Shown: positions 1 to 5,453, counted from the stretch's first letter. The stretch: 7,100 nucleotides of DNA from Oscillospiraceae bacterium UBA6409 (GCA_002438575.1 DJPP01000078.1:1-7100); one strand, 5' to 3'. The notes: a model not told the origin generated them from the sequence alone. A program made the numbers and translations.

Positions 1-158
1 ACGGTGGCCAGACGGGAGTTGTTGTTGGGGTCGCCGCTGCCGCCCTGCTTCACCGCCACGATGATCTCCTTGGCGATCTTGGTAAACGCGGCGCTGCGCT
101 TGGCATCGGCCGCCCCCTTGGTCTTCTGAATATTGTGCCACTTGGAATGTCCTGACAT
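1..158 (-). CDS. yebC: YebC/PmpR family protein, N-terminal part (runs off left edge)
   Basis: The reverse strand from 158 encodes about 52 residues beginning [11 protein letters not shown], followed by a lysine/alanine-rich stretch ([19 protein letters not shown]) and a [12 protein letters not shown] segment. This is the highly conserved N-terminus of the YebC/PmpR (TACO1-like) family. Members are about 240-250 residues, so roughly four fifths lies outside the window. The family is usually annotated as a DNA-binding transcriptional regulator; some members have been reported to help ribosomes translate difficult (proline-rich) stretches, so the name 'regulator' should be read loosely. The start is decided by an AAAGGAG site at 168-174, inside the last codons of the upstream nif3-like gene. 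Only 3 nt separate that gene's stop from this ATG, so the two are almost certainly co-transcribed and probably translationally coupled. Family assignment is sure; function in this organism is inferred. Confidence 0.95.
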   Translation of the reverse strand, partial: MSGHSKWHNIQKTKGAADAKRSAAFTKIAKEIIVAVKQGGSGDPNNNSRLAT

Positions 159-161
159 GGT

Positions 162-947
162 TTACTTCTCCTTTATGCAGTATTGGATGATCTCGCGGCT
201 GTGCGAGGTCGAACATAAGACGTCGACTGCGGGGAATGCCTCTGCCAACCGGTCTCGCAGTGCGGGGCATACCACGTTCTCTGTGGGGAAGTGCCCTGCG
301 TCGATCAGGTTCAGTCCCTCCGTGTCCAAAAAGTCGTTATATTTCAGGTCGGAGGTCACAAAGGTGTCGCAGCCTGCGGCAATAGCCTGCGGAATATAGC
401 AGCCGCAGGCGCCGCCGCCCACCGCCACCCGGTGTACCGGCCGTCCCGCGTCCACATAGCGCAGACCGTTGCATCCTAACAATTCTATCACAGAATGGGT
501 GAACTCCACAAGGGGTATTTCACATTTTAACGTGCCGATCCGCCCTATTTTTTCCTCTGTCAGCATTTCCAGGTCGGAAAGGCCCAGCTTCTGCGCCAAA
601 ACCTCATTGACGCCCCCTGCCGCCGCATCCAGATTGGTGTGCATACAGATGGCGGCGATGCCGTGGCGTATCAGCTCTGTCAGTACCCTTCCCTGCCGGT
701 CATCGGTGCGGACTGTCTGTACCTGGTGCCACGCACAGTTCATCACCGGATGGTGCGCCGCGATCAGCTGGCAGTCTTTTTCGATGGCCTCAGCCACCAC
801 CTGCGGCGTTATGTCCAGCGCTGCCAGAACGCGGCGCACCTCCGCTGCCGGGTCGCCCACCAGCAGTCCCACATTGTCCCAGCTCTCCGCCAATTCCCGC
901 GGTGCCCAGGCGTACAGATACTGCTCGATGTCCCGTACCGTTGTCAT
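162..947 (-). CDS. Nif3-like dinuclear metal center protein (YbgI/YqfO family, short form)
   Basis: A 261-residue protein of the Nif3 family (often named 'GTP cyclohydrolase 1 type 2 homolog'), which forms toroidal hexamers with a two-metal site; its physiological substrate is not settled. Visible metal-ligand motifs: HHP at residues 65-67, HTNLD at 103-107 and HFPTE at 219-223. These match the His-His, Asp and His...Glu ligands known from YbgI-type structures. At 261 residues it resembles the short E. coli YbgI form; Bacillus YqfO-type proteins are about 370 residues because of a central PII/CutA-like insertion, which is absent here. The ATG at 945-947 overlaps the trmK stop (ATGA, 944-947). 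An AGAGGA site sits about 8 nt upstream inside trmK. The reading frame stays open further upstream to 1658, but that part only overlaps trmK out of frame and does not look like family sequence. The trmK-nif3 pairing matches yqfN-yqfO of Bacillus. Confidence 0.93.
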   Translation of the reverse strand: MTTVRDIEQYLYAWAPRELAESWDNVGLLVGDPAAEVRRVLAALDITPQVVAEAIEKDCQLIAAHHPVMNCAWHQVQTVRTDDRQGRVLTELIRHGIAAICMHTNLDAAAGGVNEVLAQKLGLSDLEMLTEEKIGRIGTLKCEIPLVEFTHSVIELLGCNGLRYVDAGRPVHRVAVGGGACGCYIPQAIAAGCDTFVTSDLKYNDFLDTEGLNLIDAGHFPTENVVCPALRDRLAEAFPAVDVLCSTSHSREIIQYCIKEK

Positions 948-1636
948 AGCATTTTCCTCTTTTCTTCTATCTGCCGTGCCAATGCTTCCGCGGTCTCTGC
1001 CCGGCGCAGGGCGTCTTCCCTGCCGCTGCGGCGCAGACCTTTCGCGATATGAAGCAGCTTTTCGATGTGCTGGGCGAGATAATCCGCATACAGCGGGTCG
1101 CCGTCCAACAGAACACCGGTCAGCGTCTGTAACTCCGTCAGCGCCGGACACACACCGCCGTTCACGCGCAGCACCGGATACAGGTAATTCTTGTCCCATA
1201 CCAGTCGTTCTTCTGTAAAGGCATATCCGTTTACAGATAGCCATCGGCGCAGCTCTGCGGCCTTTGTCATGGGCTGAAGCAGCAGCGTATGCGCGCCGTC
1301 CTTCGTCCAGGCTGCACTTTCCAGGATGGCGATGATGGTCTCTCCGCCCATGCCGGCGATGACCACTGTATCCACCTCGTCCGGTGCGATATCCCGCAGC
1401 CCGTCGCACAGGCGGAAGTCCATCCCCTCCACGCCGTATTCCTCCGCAGTCCGCCGCGCGTGGGCCAGAGGCTCCGCGCCGATATCCGCGGCAATGGCGC
1501 TTTGGGTGCGTCCCCTCTGCAGTAGCCATACCGGTAGATACCCGTGGTCCGTGCCCACGTCCGCCAGACGGCAGCCCGCCGGAACCATGTCTGCCAGCAG
1601 CTGGAGCCGCGGCTGTAATTGCAGTTGTCTCTCCAT
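944..1636 (-). CDS. trmK: tRNA (adenine(22)-N(1))-methyltransferase TrmK
   Basis: A 230-residue class I SAM-dependent methyltransferase of the TrmK (YqfN, COG2384) family, which methylates N1 of adenine 22 in the D-arm region of tRNAs. The SAM-binding motif I is ADVGTDHGYLP at residues 25-35. The family-typical AGMGGE is at 94-99, followed by the LLLQPM strand at 118-123. The Rossmann-like domain covers roughly residues 1-160. The C-terminal part from about 183 is helical and charged (LRRSGREDALRRAETAEALARQ...), matching the coiled-coil C-domain of TrmK. The start is fixed: a stop codon (TAG, 1643-1645) lies in frame just upstream of the ATG, and the N-terminus aligns with Bacillus TrmK. The ribosome binding site is unusually close (AGGGAG, only 2 nt before ATG). 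The gene is followed, with a 4-bp overlap, by the nif3-like gene. Confidence 0.95.
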   Translation of the reverse strand: MERQLQLQPRLQLLADMVPAGCRLADVGTDHGYLPVWLLQRGRTQSAIAADIGAEPLAHARRTAEEYGVEGMDFRLCDGLRDIAPDEVDTVVIAGMGGETIIAILESAAWTKDGAHTLLLQPMTKAAELRRWLSVNGYAFTEERLVWDKNYLYPVLRVNGGVCPALTELQTLTGVLLDGDPLYADYLAQHIEKLLHIAKGLRRSGREDALRRAETAEALARQIEEKRKML

Positions 1637-1638
1637 AG

Positions 1639-1644
1639 CTCCCT
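1639..1644 (-). promoter_or_regulatory. Ribosome binding site of trmK with very short spacing
   Basis: AGGGAG on the minus strand ends two bases before the trmK ATG (1634-1636); most sites in this window leave 6-11 bases. Because an in-frame stop lies at 1643-1645, no earlier start can rescue the spacing. The site lies 9 nt beyond the foot of the hairpin at 1654-1687, so local RNA structure may influence initiation. Seen directly; its effect on expression is inferred. Confidence 0.55.
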
Positions 1645-1653
1645 ACACAAATG

Positions 1654-1690
1654 GCCACGCATACGCAAGCGTATGCGTATGCGTGGCATT
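1654..1690 (+). terminator. Perfect 13-bp inverted repeat with T-tract on the plus strand
   Basis: Arms 1654-1666 (GCCACGCATACGC) and 1675-1687 (GCGTATGCGTGGC) are perfectly complementary around an 8-nt loop. An alternative 9-bp stem with a 2-nt loop forms between 1658-1666 and 1669-1677, so two hairpins compete. On the plus strand the stem runs straight into ATTATTTTTT (1688-1697), the layout of an intrinsic terminator for plus-strand transcripts. On the minus strand, where the genes lie, the stem is followed by CATTTGTGTAGG, a poor U-tract. It sits between the DUF1858 stop (1699) and the trmK ribosome site. It could be a terminator blocking antisense transcription, a weak two-way terminator or attenuator, or an mRNA-end/processing stem. 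The structure is certain; the role is open. Confidence 0.5.
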
Positions 1691-1698
1691 ATTTTTTC

Positions 1699-1911
1699 TT
1701 ACTCAGCGATGGGCTTGTTGGCTTCCTCGTTCACCAGCTCCAGCAGCTTGTCCACATCGATACCGTGAACGGCGCAGGCCTCCTCCACCGTCTCGCCGCG
1801 GGAGGACGGGCAGCCCAGGCAGTGCATACCGATGGACAGGAAGATGGGCGCCGTCTGGGGAGCAACGTCCAGAATATCACCGATAATGGTGTCTTTCGTG
1901 ATCTCGATCAT
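1699..1911 (-). CDS. DUF1858 domain-containing small protein
   Basis: A 70-residue protein made of a single DUF1858 domain (the ScdA_N-like fold named after 'hybrid cluster protein-associated disulfide reductase domain'). Typical features are the opening I-T-K-D-T-x-I-G-D-I-L-D segment (residues 4-15), the central IGMHCLGCP motif (27-35) with cysteines 31 and 34, and the E-T-V-E-E-A-C-x-x-H-G-I-D helix (40-52) with a third cysteine at 46. The paired cysteines suggest a redox or metal-linked role, but no activity is established for stand-alone members. The ATG at 1909-1911 is preceded by GGAGG with 9-nt spacing, and a good sigma-A-type promoter lies 35 bases further upstream. It is the first gene of the transcription unit that continues into trmK, unless the hairpin at 1654-1687 stops most transcripts. 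Family call is firm; function unknown. Confidence 0.92.
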   Translation of the reverse strand: MIEITKDTIIGDILDVAPQTAPIFLSIGMHCLGCPSSRGETVEEACAVHGIDVDKLLELVNEEANKPIAE

Positions 1912-1945
1912 GTTGGAAAACCTCCAAATACATTATTGTGCTGAT

Positions 1946-1974
1946 AGTATACCCCAAAATGCCGGAACTTTCAA
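1946..1974 (-). promoter_or_regulatory. Sigma-A-type promoter for DUF1858-trmK-nif3-yebC
   Basis: On the minus strand TTGAAA (1969-1974) and TATACT (1946-1951) are separated by exactly 17 bases. Each differs from the consensus hexamers at one position. Transcription would start near 1939, giving a leader of about 28 nt containing the GGAGG site of the DUF1858 gene. A 6-bp dyad (CAGGAT...ATCCTG, 1975-1993) abuts the -35 element on its upstream side. No other equally good promoter is visible before trmK, so this probably drives all four genes. Confidence 0.75.
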
Positions 1975-1999
1975 CAGGATTTTTCTCATCCTGCGCTAT

Positions 2000-2031
2000 A
2001 AAAACCGCCCTCCGGCGTACCGGAGGGCGGT
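2000..2031 (-). terminator. Intrinsic terminator of the sigH/zinc-ribbon unit
   Basis: A perfect 12-bp GC-rich stem (arms 2004-2015 and 2020-2031, loop CGTA) is followed on the minus strand by TTTTTATAG. It lies 36 bases past the stop of the zinc-ribbon gene and just upstream of the next promoter, so it cleanly separates the two transcription units. Confidence 0.85.
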
Positions 2032-2066
2032 CTATTCTATCTACTTAACAGTGTGCAGTCAGCAGA

Positions 2067-2345
2067 TCAGCCGTTCTCACGCATCTTGGCGAAGCAGTCG
2101 CTGCAGTATACAGGACGATCGCTCTTGGGCTCGAAGGGCACCTTGGCCTCGCCGCCGCAGGCAGCGCAGACAGCGGTGAAATACTCACGGGGACCACGGG
2201 CAGCGTTCTTGCGCGCGTCGCGGCAGGCCTTGCAGCGCTGGGGCTCGTTCTGGAAGCCGCGCTCAGCGTAGAACTCCTGCTCACCGGCGGTGAAAACGAA
2301 CTCGTTGCCGCACTCTTTGCACACTAAGGTCTTGTCTTCGTACAT
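2067..2345 (-). CDS. Small double zinc-ribbon protein
   Basis: A 92-residue protein containing two zinc-ribbon units. The first uses C9-x2-C12 and C38-x2-C41, with a conserved YAERGFQNEPQRCKACR segment at 26-42. The second uses C60-x2-C63 and C81-x2-C84 (CAACG...VYCSDC). This architecture (probable zinc-ribbon plus CxxC-x17-CxxC finger) is common in Firmicutes and related phyla. It is annotated only as 'zinc-ribbon domain-containing protein', with no proven function; nucleic-acid or ribosome/polymerase contact is plausible. The ATG has a clear GAGAGGG site with 7-nt spacing. The gene starts 36 nt after the sigH-like stop with no terminator between, so the two should be co-transcribed; a strong terminator follows. 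Basic, proline-poor linker residues 42-54 connect the two ribbons. There is no signal peptide or membrane segment, so it should be cytoplasmic. Confidence 0.85.
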   Translation of the reverse strand: MYEDKTLVCKECGNEFVFTAGEQEFYAERGFQNEPQRCKACRDARKNAARGPREYFTAVCAACGGEAKVPFEPKSDRPVYCSDCFAKMRENG

Positions 2346-2381
2346 GATTTTACCCTCTCTTTGAGAAAAAATATATTGCGC

Positions 2382-3005
2382 TCAGCCTTTGCTGATATCG
2401 CCGGATAAAAGCTGCCGCGCTATTTTGCGGCGCAAACGCTGCACGGCGTTGTCCACCGATTTGGGGGACCGGCCCACAGTTTCTGCGATCTCACGGCAGG
2501 TGAGACCGTCCAGATAATACCCTAAAATCTTTACCTCGAATTCGGACAGCAGCTTGCGCGCGTTTTCCAGCAGAGCAGCAGTTTTTTCGCGGTCGATGAC
2601 CCAACCTTCGGGATCGACATGGGCAAAGGAGAGATTCGCGTCAAAGAAAGAGGTATCCAAAGGAACGGCTTGGTTCAGCGGTGAATGCTTCCCGGAGGCG
2701 GCTGCACGCAGCACAGAGTACAAACGACGCCGGATACACGTCTCGGCAAAGGTGCACAACGAGGCCTCGTGCCCCGGTTCGTACTCCCGTATTGCCTTGA
2801 TCAGACCGAACATTCCCTCCTGCAAAAGGTCCTCGCTGTCTCCTCCCGCCAGAAAGTACGGACGGGCACAGGAGCGCACCAGGCGGTGGTAACGCCCCAC
2901 CAGGATCTCCTCGGCGTCGCGGCTGCCCTGCTTCACCAGGGCGCACAGCGCCTCGTCGCTCAGCGTTTGCAGATGGTCGTATTCAGCCCTTGTATCATTC
3001 ACCAT
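2382..3005 (-). CDS. sigH: SigH-type (sigma-30/Spo0H-like) RNA polymerase sigma factor
   Basis: A 207-residue sigma-70 family protein. Region 2 shows DLLQEGMFGLIKAIREY (59-75, core binding) and FAETCIRRRLYSVLR (86-100, -10 recognition). These are followed by the KHSPLN motif (106-111) that is characteristic of SigH rather than of ECF factors. Region 4 is LSEFEVKILGYYLDGLTCREIAETVGRSPKSVDNAVQRLRRK (153-194), a helix-turn-helix for -35 recognition. Length and motif order match Bacillus SigH (about 218 residues), which drives early-stationary and sporulation-onset genes. The stop of ruvB lies 126 nt upstream; the zinc-ribbon gene follows. The ATG at 3003-3005 lacks a good ribosome site: only AAAAAGG, 11 nt away. 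It sits directly at the expected transcription start, so it may be translated from a leaderless mRNA. A GTG at codon 2 is the only close alternative. A SigH-like paralogue rather than the true orthologue is possible, because the gene context differs from that of Bacillus. Confidence 0.88.
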   Translation of the reverse strand: MVNDTRAEYDHLQTLSDEALCALVKQGSRDAEEILVGRYHRLVRSCARPYFLAGGDSEDLLQEGMFGLIKAIREYEPGHEASLCTFAETCIRRRLYSVLRAAASGKHSPLNQAVPLDTSFFDANLSFAHVDPEGWVIDREKTAALLENARKLLSEFEVKILGYYLDGLTCREIAETVGRSPKSVDNAVQRLRRKIARQLLSGDISKG

Positions 3006-3010
3006 ATACT

Positions 3011-3040
3011 ATTATACCTTTTTACAAAATAATTTGTCAA
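3011..3040 (-). promoter_or_regulatory. Consensus sigma-A-type promoter immediately before the sigH-like gene
   Basis: The minus strand carries a perfect TTGACA (3035-3040) and a perfect TATAAT (3011-3016) with an 18-base spacer. The -10 box ends five bases before the ATG (3003-3005), so transcription is expected to begin at about the A of the start codon. A purine run (AAAAAGG, 3017-3023) that could resemble a ribosome site lies inside the spacer, and would be transcribed only from a promoter further upstream, including read-through from ruvB. Confidence 0.75.
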
Positions 3041-3062
3041 GTCAATCGTGTAACTTTGTCAA
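3033..3062. repeat. Direct repeat TTTGTCAA at the sigH-like promoter
   Basis: The octamer TTTGTCAA occurs on the plus strand at 3033-3040 and again at 3055-3062, a 22-bp period that places both copies on the same helix face. The promoter-proximal copy coincides with the -35 hexamer (TTGACAAA on the minus strand). The repeats resemble the 0A box (TGTCGAA) with one or two mismatches, which would suit a sporulation sigma gene, but a TTGACA-like origin alone could explain one copy. Repeat seen directly; operator role is speculative. Confidence 0.35.
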
Positions 3063-3131
3063 AAATAACTCAAATCCGACGGCTTTCTTGCGGAGAATCA
3101 CCGAAAAATTCCGCCGAACCGTCTCTGTACC

Positions 3132-4172
3132 CTACAATTCCAGTTGCTGCTGGCTCGTAAACGCGATGTGCAGATGCGCATAGGCCTTCTGCGTGACGCA
3201 GCGCCCTCTGGGCGTGCGGGTCAAAAAGCCGATCTGCATCAGGTACGGCTCGTAGACGTCCTCCAGCGTCACCGACTCCTCACCGATGGTGGCCGCCAGT
3301 GTATCCAGGCCCACCGGACCGCCGCCGTAGTTCTCGATGATAGCCCGCAGCATCCGTCGATCTACGTTGTCCAGACCCAGATGGTCTACCTCCAGCGCCA
3401 ACAGCGCCTTATCCGCTACGGACTTGGTGATAACGCCGTCGGCCATCACCTGGGCAAAGTCCCGCACCCGCCGCAGCATCCGGTTGGCGATACGGGGCGT
3501 GCCCCGGGACCGCCGTGCGATCTCCATAGCGCCCTCCGGCTCAATGGACACGTTCAGGATACCGGCGCTGCGCGTCACGATCTTTGCCAGCTCCTCGGGT
3601 GTGTAGAGCTCCAGCCGCAGCGTCACGCCAAATCGGTCGCGCAGCGGTGCGGACAACGACCCCGCCCGTGTTGTGGCGCCGATCAGCGTAAATTTCGGCA
3701 GATCCAGCCGGATAGAGTTGGCCGAAGGTCCCTTGCCGATGATGATATCGATGGCATAGTCCTCCATGGCCGGGTACAGGATCTCCTCCACCGCCCGGTT
3801 CAGCCGGTGTATCTCATCCACGAACAGGATATCGTTCTCACTCAGATTCGTCAACAGCGCCGCCAGGTCCCCGGGCTTTTCGATAGCCGGTCCGGAGGTA
3901 ATGCGGATATTCACGCCCATCTCCTGGGCGATGATGCCTGCCAGCGTGGTCTTGCCCAGTCCCGGAGGGCCGTGCAGCAGCACATGGTCCAGTGACTCTG
4001 TCCGCCTCCGTGCCGCCTCGATAAAGATGGACAGGTTTTGCTTGGCTTTCTCCTGCCCGATATATTCCGCCAGTGTGTGGGGCCGGAGAGAGCCCTCGTT
4101 GGCATCCTCGCCGAGAAACGTCTTGGCAACGATAGGCTCCTCGTACAGGTCCGCCCCGAAATCAATGCTCAT
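3132..4172 (-). CDS. ruvB: Holliday junction branch migration ATPase RuvB
   Basis: A full-length 346-residue AAA+ motor that, as hexameric rings loaded by RuvA, drives branch migration of Holliday junctions during recombinational repair. Visible parts in order: the [13 protein letters not shown] segment (28-40), Walker [10 protein letters not shown] (68-76), Walker B LFVDEIHR (116-123), the family beta-hairpin region [19 protein letters not shown] (133-151), sensor 1 GATTRAG (165-171), the arginine-finger segment RDRFG (178-182), sensor 2 GTPR (224-227), and a C-terminal winged-helix domain ending in the TPRGR wing (320-324) that contacts DNA. The N-terminal 25 residues are variable, as usual. 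The start is supported by a GGGGAGGGG run 5 nt before the ATG; the ruvA stop lies 13 nt upstream. No convincing terminator follows, only an imperfect stem at 3078-3123, so some read-through towards the sigH-like gene is possible. Confidence 0.98.
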   Translation of the reverse strand: MSIDFGADLYEEPIVAKTFLGEDANEGSLRPHTLAEYIGQEKAKQNLSIFIEAARRRTESLDHVLLHGPPGLGKTTLAGIIAQEMGVNIRITSGPAIEKPGDLAALLTNLSENDILFVDEIHRLNRAVEEILYPAMEDYAIDIIIGKGPSANSIRLDLPKFTLIGATTRAGSLSAPLRDRFGVTLRLELYTPEELAKIVTRSAGILNVSIEPEGAMEIARRSRGTPRIANRMLRRVRDFAQVMADGVITKSVADKALLALEVDHLGLDNVDRRMLRAIIENYGGGPVGLDTLAATIGEESVTLEDVYEPYLMQIGFLTRTPRGRCVTQKAYAHLHIAFTSQQQLEL

Positions 4173-4185
4173 GTGCGCCCCTCCC

Positions 4186-4791
4186 CTACTTCATCATGCG
4201 CTTCAGCGCCTGCCGGATGATATCCTCCAGCGTCAGTGTCTCCATGTCGATATCCCTCAGCGCCGCGGCGATCTCCGCGCTGCCATAGCCCAGCACCGCC
4301 AGTGCCGCCTGCGCCTCGCCTTTCTTGCTGTGGGGCACCGCGGCCATCGCGGGCGCACCGCCCTTAACGGATGTACCGCCCAGCGCCTCCTCCCGTGCCA
4401 GCTTGTCCTTCAACTCCAGTATCACCCGCTGGGCGATCTTTTTTCCGATGCCGTTGGCGGCGGTCAGCGCTTTTTCATCCTCCGTCACCACCGCCAGTGC
4501 CAGCTGTTGGGGCGTTACGGCGGACAGGATAGACAACGCAGCCCTGGGGCCTACGCCGGATACGCCGATCAGCAGCTTGAAGCTCCGCAGCTCACTTTGA
4601 TCGGCAAAGCCGAACAGCTCCATAGCGTCCTCCCGGACATTCAAATAGGTGTACAGCTTAGCCTGCGCGCCCTTTTTCAGCTGGGAGAGCGTATAGTTCG
4701 TCGTGGCGCAGGCATAGCCCACGCCGCCGCAGTCAATGACCGCCAGCCCCGCGTCGATCTCCGCCACGGTACCGTTCACGTAGTAATACAT
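4186..4791 (-). CDS. ruvA: Holliday junction DNA-binding protein RuvA
   Basis: A 201-residue protein that binds the four-way junction as a tetramer and recruits RuvB. Domain I is the N-terminal OB fold (about 1-62: MYYYVNGTV..., GGVGY at 22-26, the [13 protein letters not shown] segment at 50-62). Domain II carries two helix-hairpin-helix motifs, [11 protein letters not shown] (76-86) and [15 protein letters not shown] (113-127), which grip the junction backbone. A flexible linker (about 132-156, Ala/Gly-rich) leads to domain III (157-201, [19 protein letters not shown]...), which contacts RuvB. The ATG follows the ruvC stop after one base, with an AAGGAG site inside the ruvC 3' end about 10 nt upstream, so translation is likely coupled to ruvC. 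Length and motifs match the family. Confidence 0.97.
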   Translation of the reverse strand: MYYYVNGTVAEIDAGLAVIDCGGVGYACATTNYTLSQLKKGAQAKLYTYLNVREDAMELFGFADQSELRSFKLLIGVSGVGPRAALSILSAVTPQQLALAVVTEDEKALTAANGIGKKIAQRVILELKDKLAREEALGGTSVKGGAPAMAAVPHSKKGEAQAALAVLGYGSAEIAAALRDIDMETLTLEDIIRQALKRMMK

Positions 4792-4792
4792 A

Positions 4793-5305
4793 TCAGACAG
4801 TCTCCTTCACGTCGGGGTCCTTCCGCCGCAGCAGGCTGGTAGCGCTGCGGGCATGGCACATGGCGATAGCCAGCGCGTCTGCCGCGTCGTCCGGCTTCGG
4901 CACTGCCTTCAGCTTCAAAAGCCGCTTCGTCATGTCCATTACCTGCTTCTTGTCCGCCAGACCGTAGCCGGCCACCGCCTGCTTCACCTGCATGGGGGTA
5001 TATTCGAATATGGGTACGCCCAGTCGCTCCGCCGTACACAGGATCACACCCCGCCCGTGGGCCACGGCGATACCTGTGGTGATGTTCTTGCTGAAAAACA
5101 GCTCCTCAATGGCGATCTCATCGGGCTTCAGCTGTGCGATCAGCGCAGCCATGTCGTTTTCGATCTGTACCAGACGTGTTGCCAGCGGCAGTCCTGCCTC
5201 GGTAGTCACAGCGCCGTATTGCAGCATTTGCACGCTGCCCCGGTTCGATTCGATCAGCCCGAAGCCCACAATGGCGATGCCGGGGTCGATACCCAGTATA
5301 CGCAT
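4793..5305 (-). CDS. ruvC: Crossover junction endodeoxyribonuclease RuvC
   Basis: A 170-residue RNase H-fold nuclease that cuts Holliday junctions symmetrically as a dimer with Mg2+. The four catalytic acids are visible: D7 in MRILGIDPG, E67 in AIEELFF, and D140 and D143 in PDDAADALAIAMCH. The junction-binding GYGLADKKQV segment (113-122) is also typical. I place the start at the ATG 5303-5305, because the family begins exactly MRILGIDPG and a GGGAGGT ribosome site lies 10 nt upstream. A GTG at 5315-5317 would add four residues but overlaps that site. First gene of ruvC-ruvA-ruvB, preceded by its own promoter and a LexA-like box, which suggests DNA-damage control. Having ruvC directly in the operon is usual in Clostridia; Bacillus lacks a RuvC and uses RecU. 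Confidence 0.97.
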   Translation of the reverse strand: MRILGIDPGIAIVGFGLIESNRGSVQMLQYGAVTTEAGLPLATRLVQIENDMAALIAQLKPDEIAIEELFFSKNITTGIAVAHGRGVILCTAERLGVPIFEYTPMQVKQAVAGYGLADKKQVMDMTKRLLKLKAVPKPDDAADALAIAMCHARSATSLLRRKDPDVKETV

Positions 5306-5315
5306 AGCTGTGCCC

Positions 5316-5322
5316 ACCTCCC
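5316..5322 (-). promoter_or_regulatory. Ribosome binding site that decides the ruvC start
   Basis: GGGAGGT on the minus strand lies 10 bases before the ATG at 5303-5305. The alternative GTG start (5315-5317) uses bases of this same site, so it cannot be served by it. Two bases of the LexA-like box at 5321-5334 also overlap it. Confidence 0.75.
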
Positions 5323-5334
5323 AACATTTGTTCT
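5321..5334 (-). promoter_or_regulatory. Candidate LexA/DinR (SOS) box of ruvCAB
   Basis: The minus-strand 14-mer AGAACAAATGTTGG fits the Gram-positive LexA/DinR consensus CGAACRNRYGTTYC in 11 of 14 positions, including the whole GAACRNRYGTT core; only the first and the last two bases differ. It starts one base after the -10 hexamer and covers the expected transcription start, which is a natural repressor position. ruvAB is a known LexA target in Bacillus, so the biology fits. The match is read from the sequence; binding is inferred. Confidence 0.7.
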
Positions 5335-5363
5335 ATTATAGCAAACCGCAATAAAAATAGCAA
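5335..5363 (-). promoter_or_regulatory. Sigma-A-type promoter of ruvC-ruvA-ruvB
   Basis: On the minus strand TTGCTA (5358-5363, four of six consensus bases) and a perfect TATAAT (5335-5340) are spaced by 17 bases. Transcription would start near 5328, giving a short leader of about 23 nt with the ruvC ribosome site. The -35 element lies immediately after the terminator that closes xerD, so the operon is insulated from upstream read-through. Confidence 0.75.
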
Positions 5364-5390
5364 CAAAAACCGCCCGGAAAACCGGGCGGT
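5364..5390 (-). terminator. Intrinsic terminator of spoIIM-xerD
   Basis: A perfect 9-bp GC-rich stem (arms 5369-5377 and 5382-5390) with an AAAA/TTTT loop is followed on the minus strand by TTTTG and then another T-rich stretch. It lies 63 bases beyond the xerD stop and directly before the ruvC promoter. Confidence 0.82.
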
Positions 5391-5453
5391 CGGCATACTT
5401 TCTGTATGGCAAGCCGGGGCAACGCTGTATTGGCGGAAAAGGCACGCAAAGGC

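Noticed and set aside
948..1658. Upstream in-frame extension of the nif3-like reading frame (total 498 codons)
   Set aside because: It overlaps trmK in another frame, is arginine/glycine-rich without family similarity, and the internal ATG at 945-947 has a ribosome site and aligns with the family start.
3078..3123. Imperfect stem between ruvB and the sigH-like gene (GACGG/CCGTC outer, GCGGA/TCCGC inner)
   Set aside because: The two 5-bp helices are separated by unmatched bases of unequal length and are not followed by a U-tract, so I do not call a terminator; it could be chance.
3766..4842. Plus-strand open frame of 358 codons opposite ruvB and ruvA
   Set aside because: It spans two well-supported genes on the other strand, is low in recognisable motifs and has no promoter or ribosome site of note.
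5306..5317. GTG start giving a RuvC longer by four residues
   Set aside because: The GTG overlaps the GGGAGGT ribosome site, and the family begins at MRILGIDPG.
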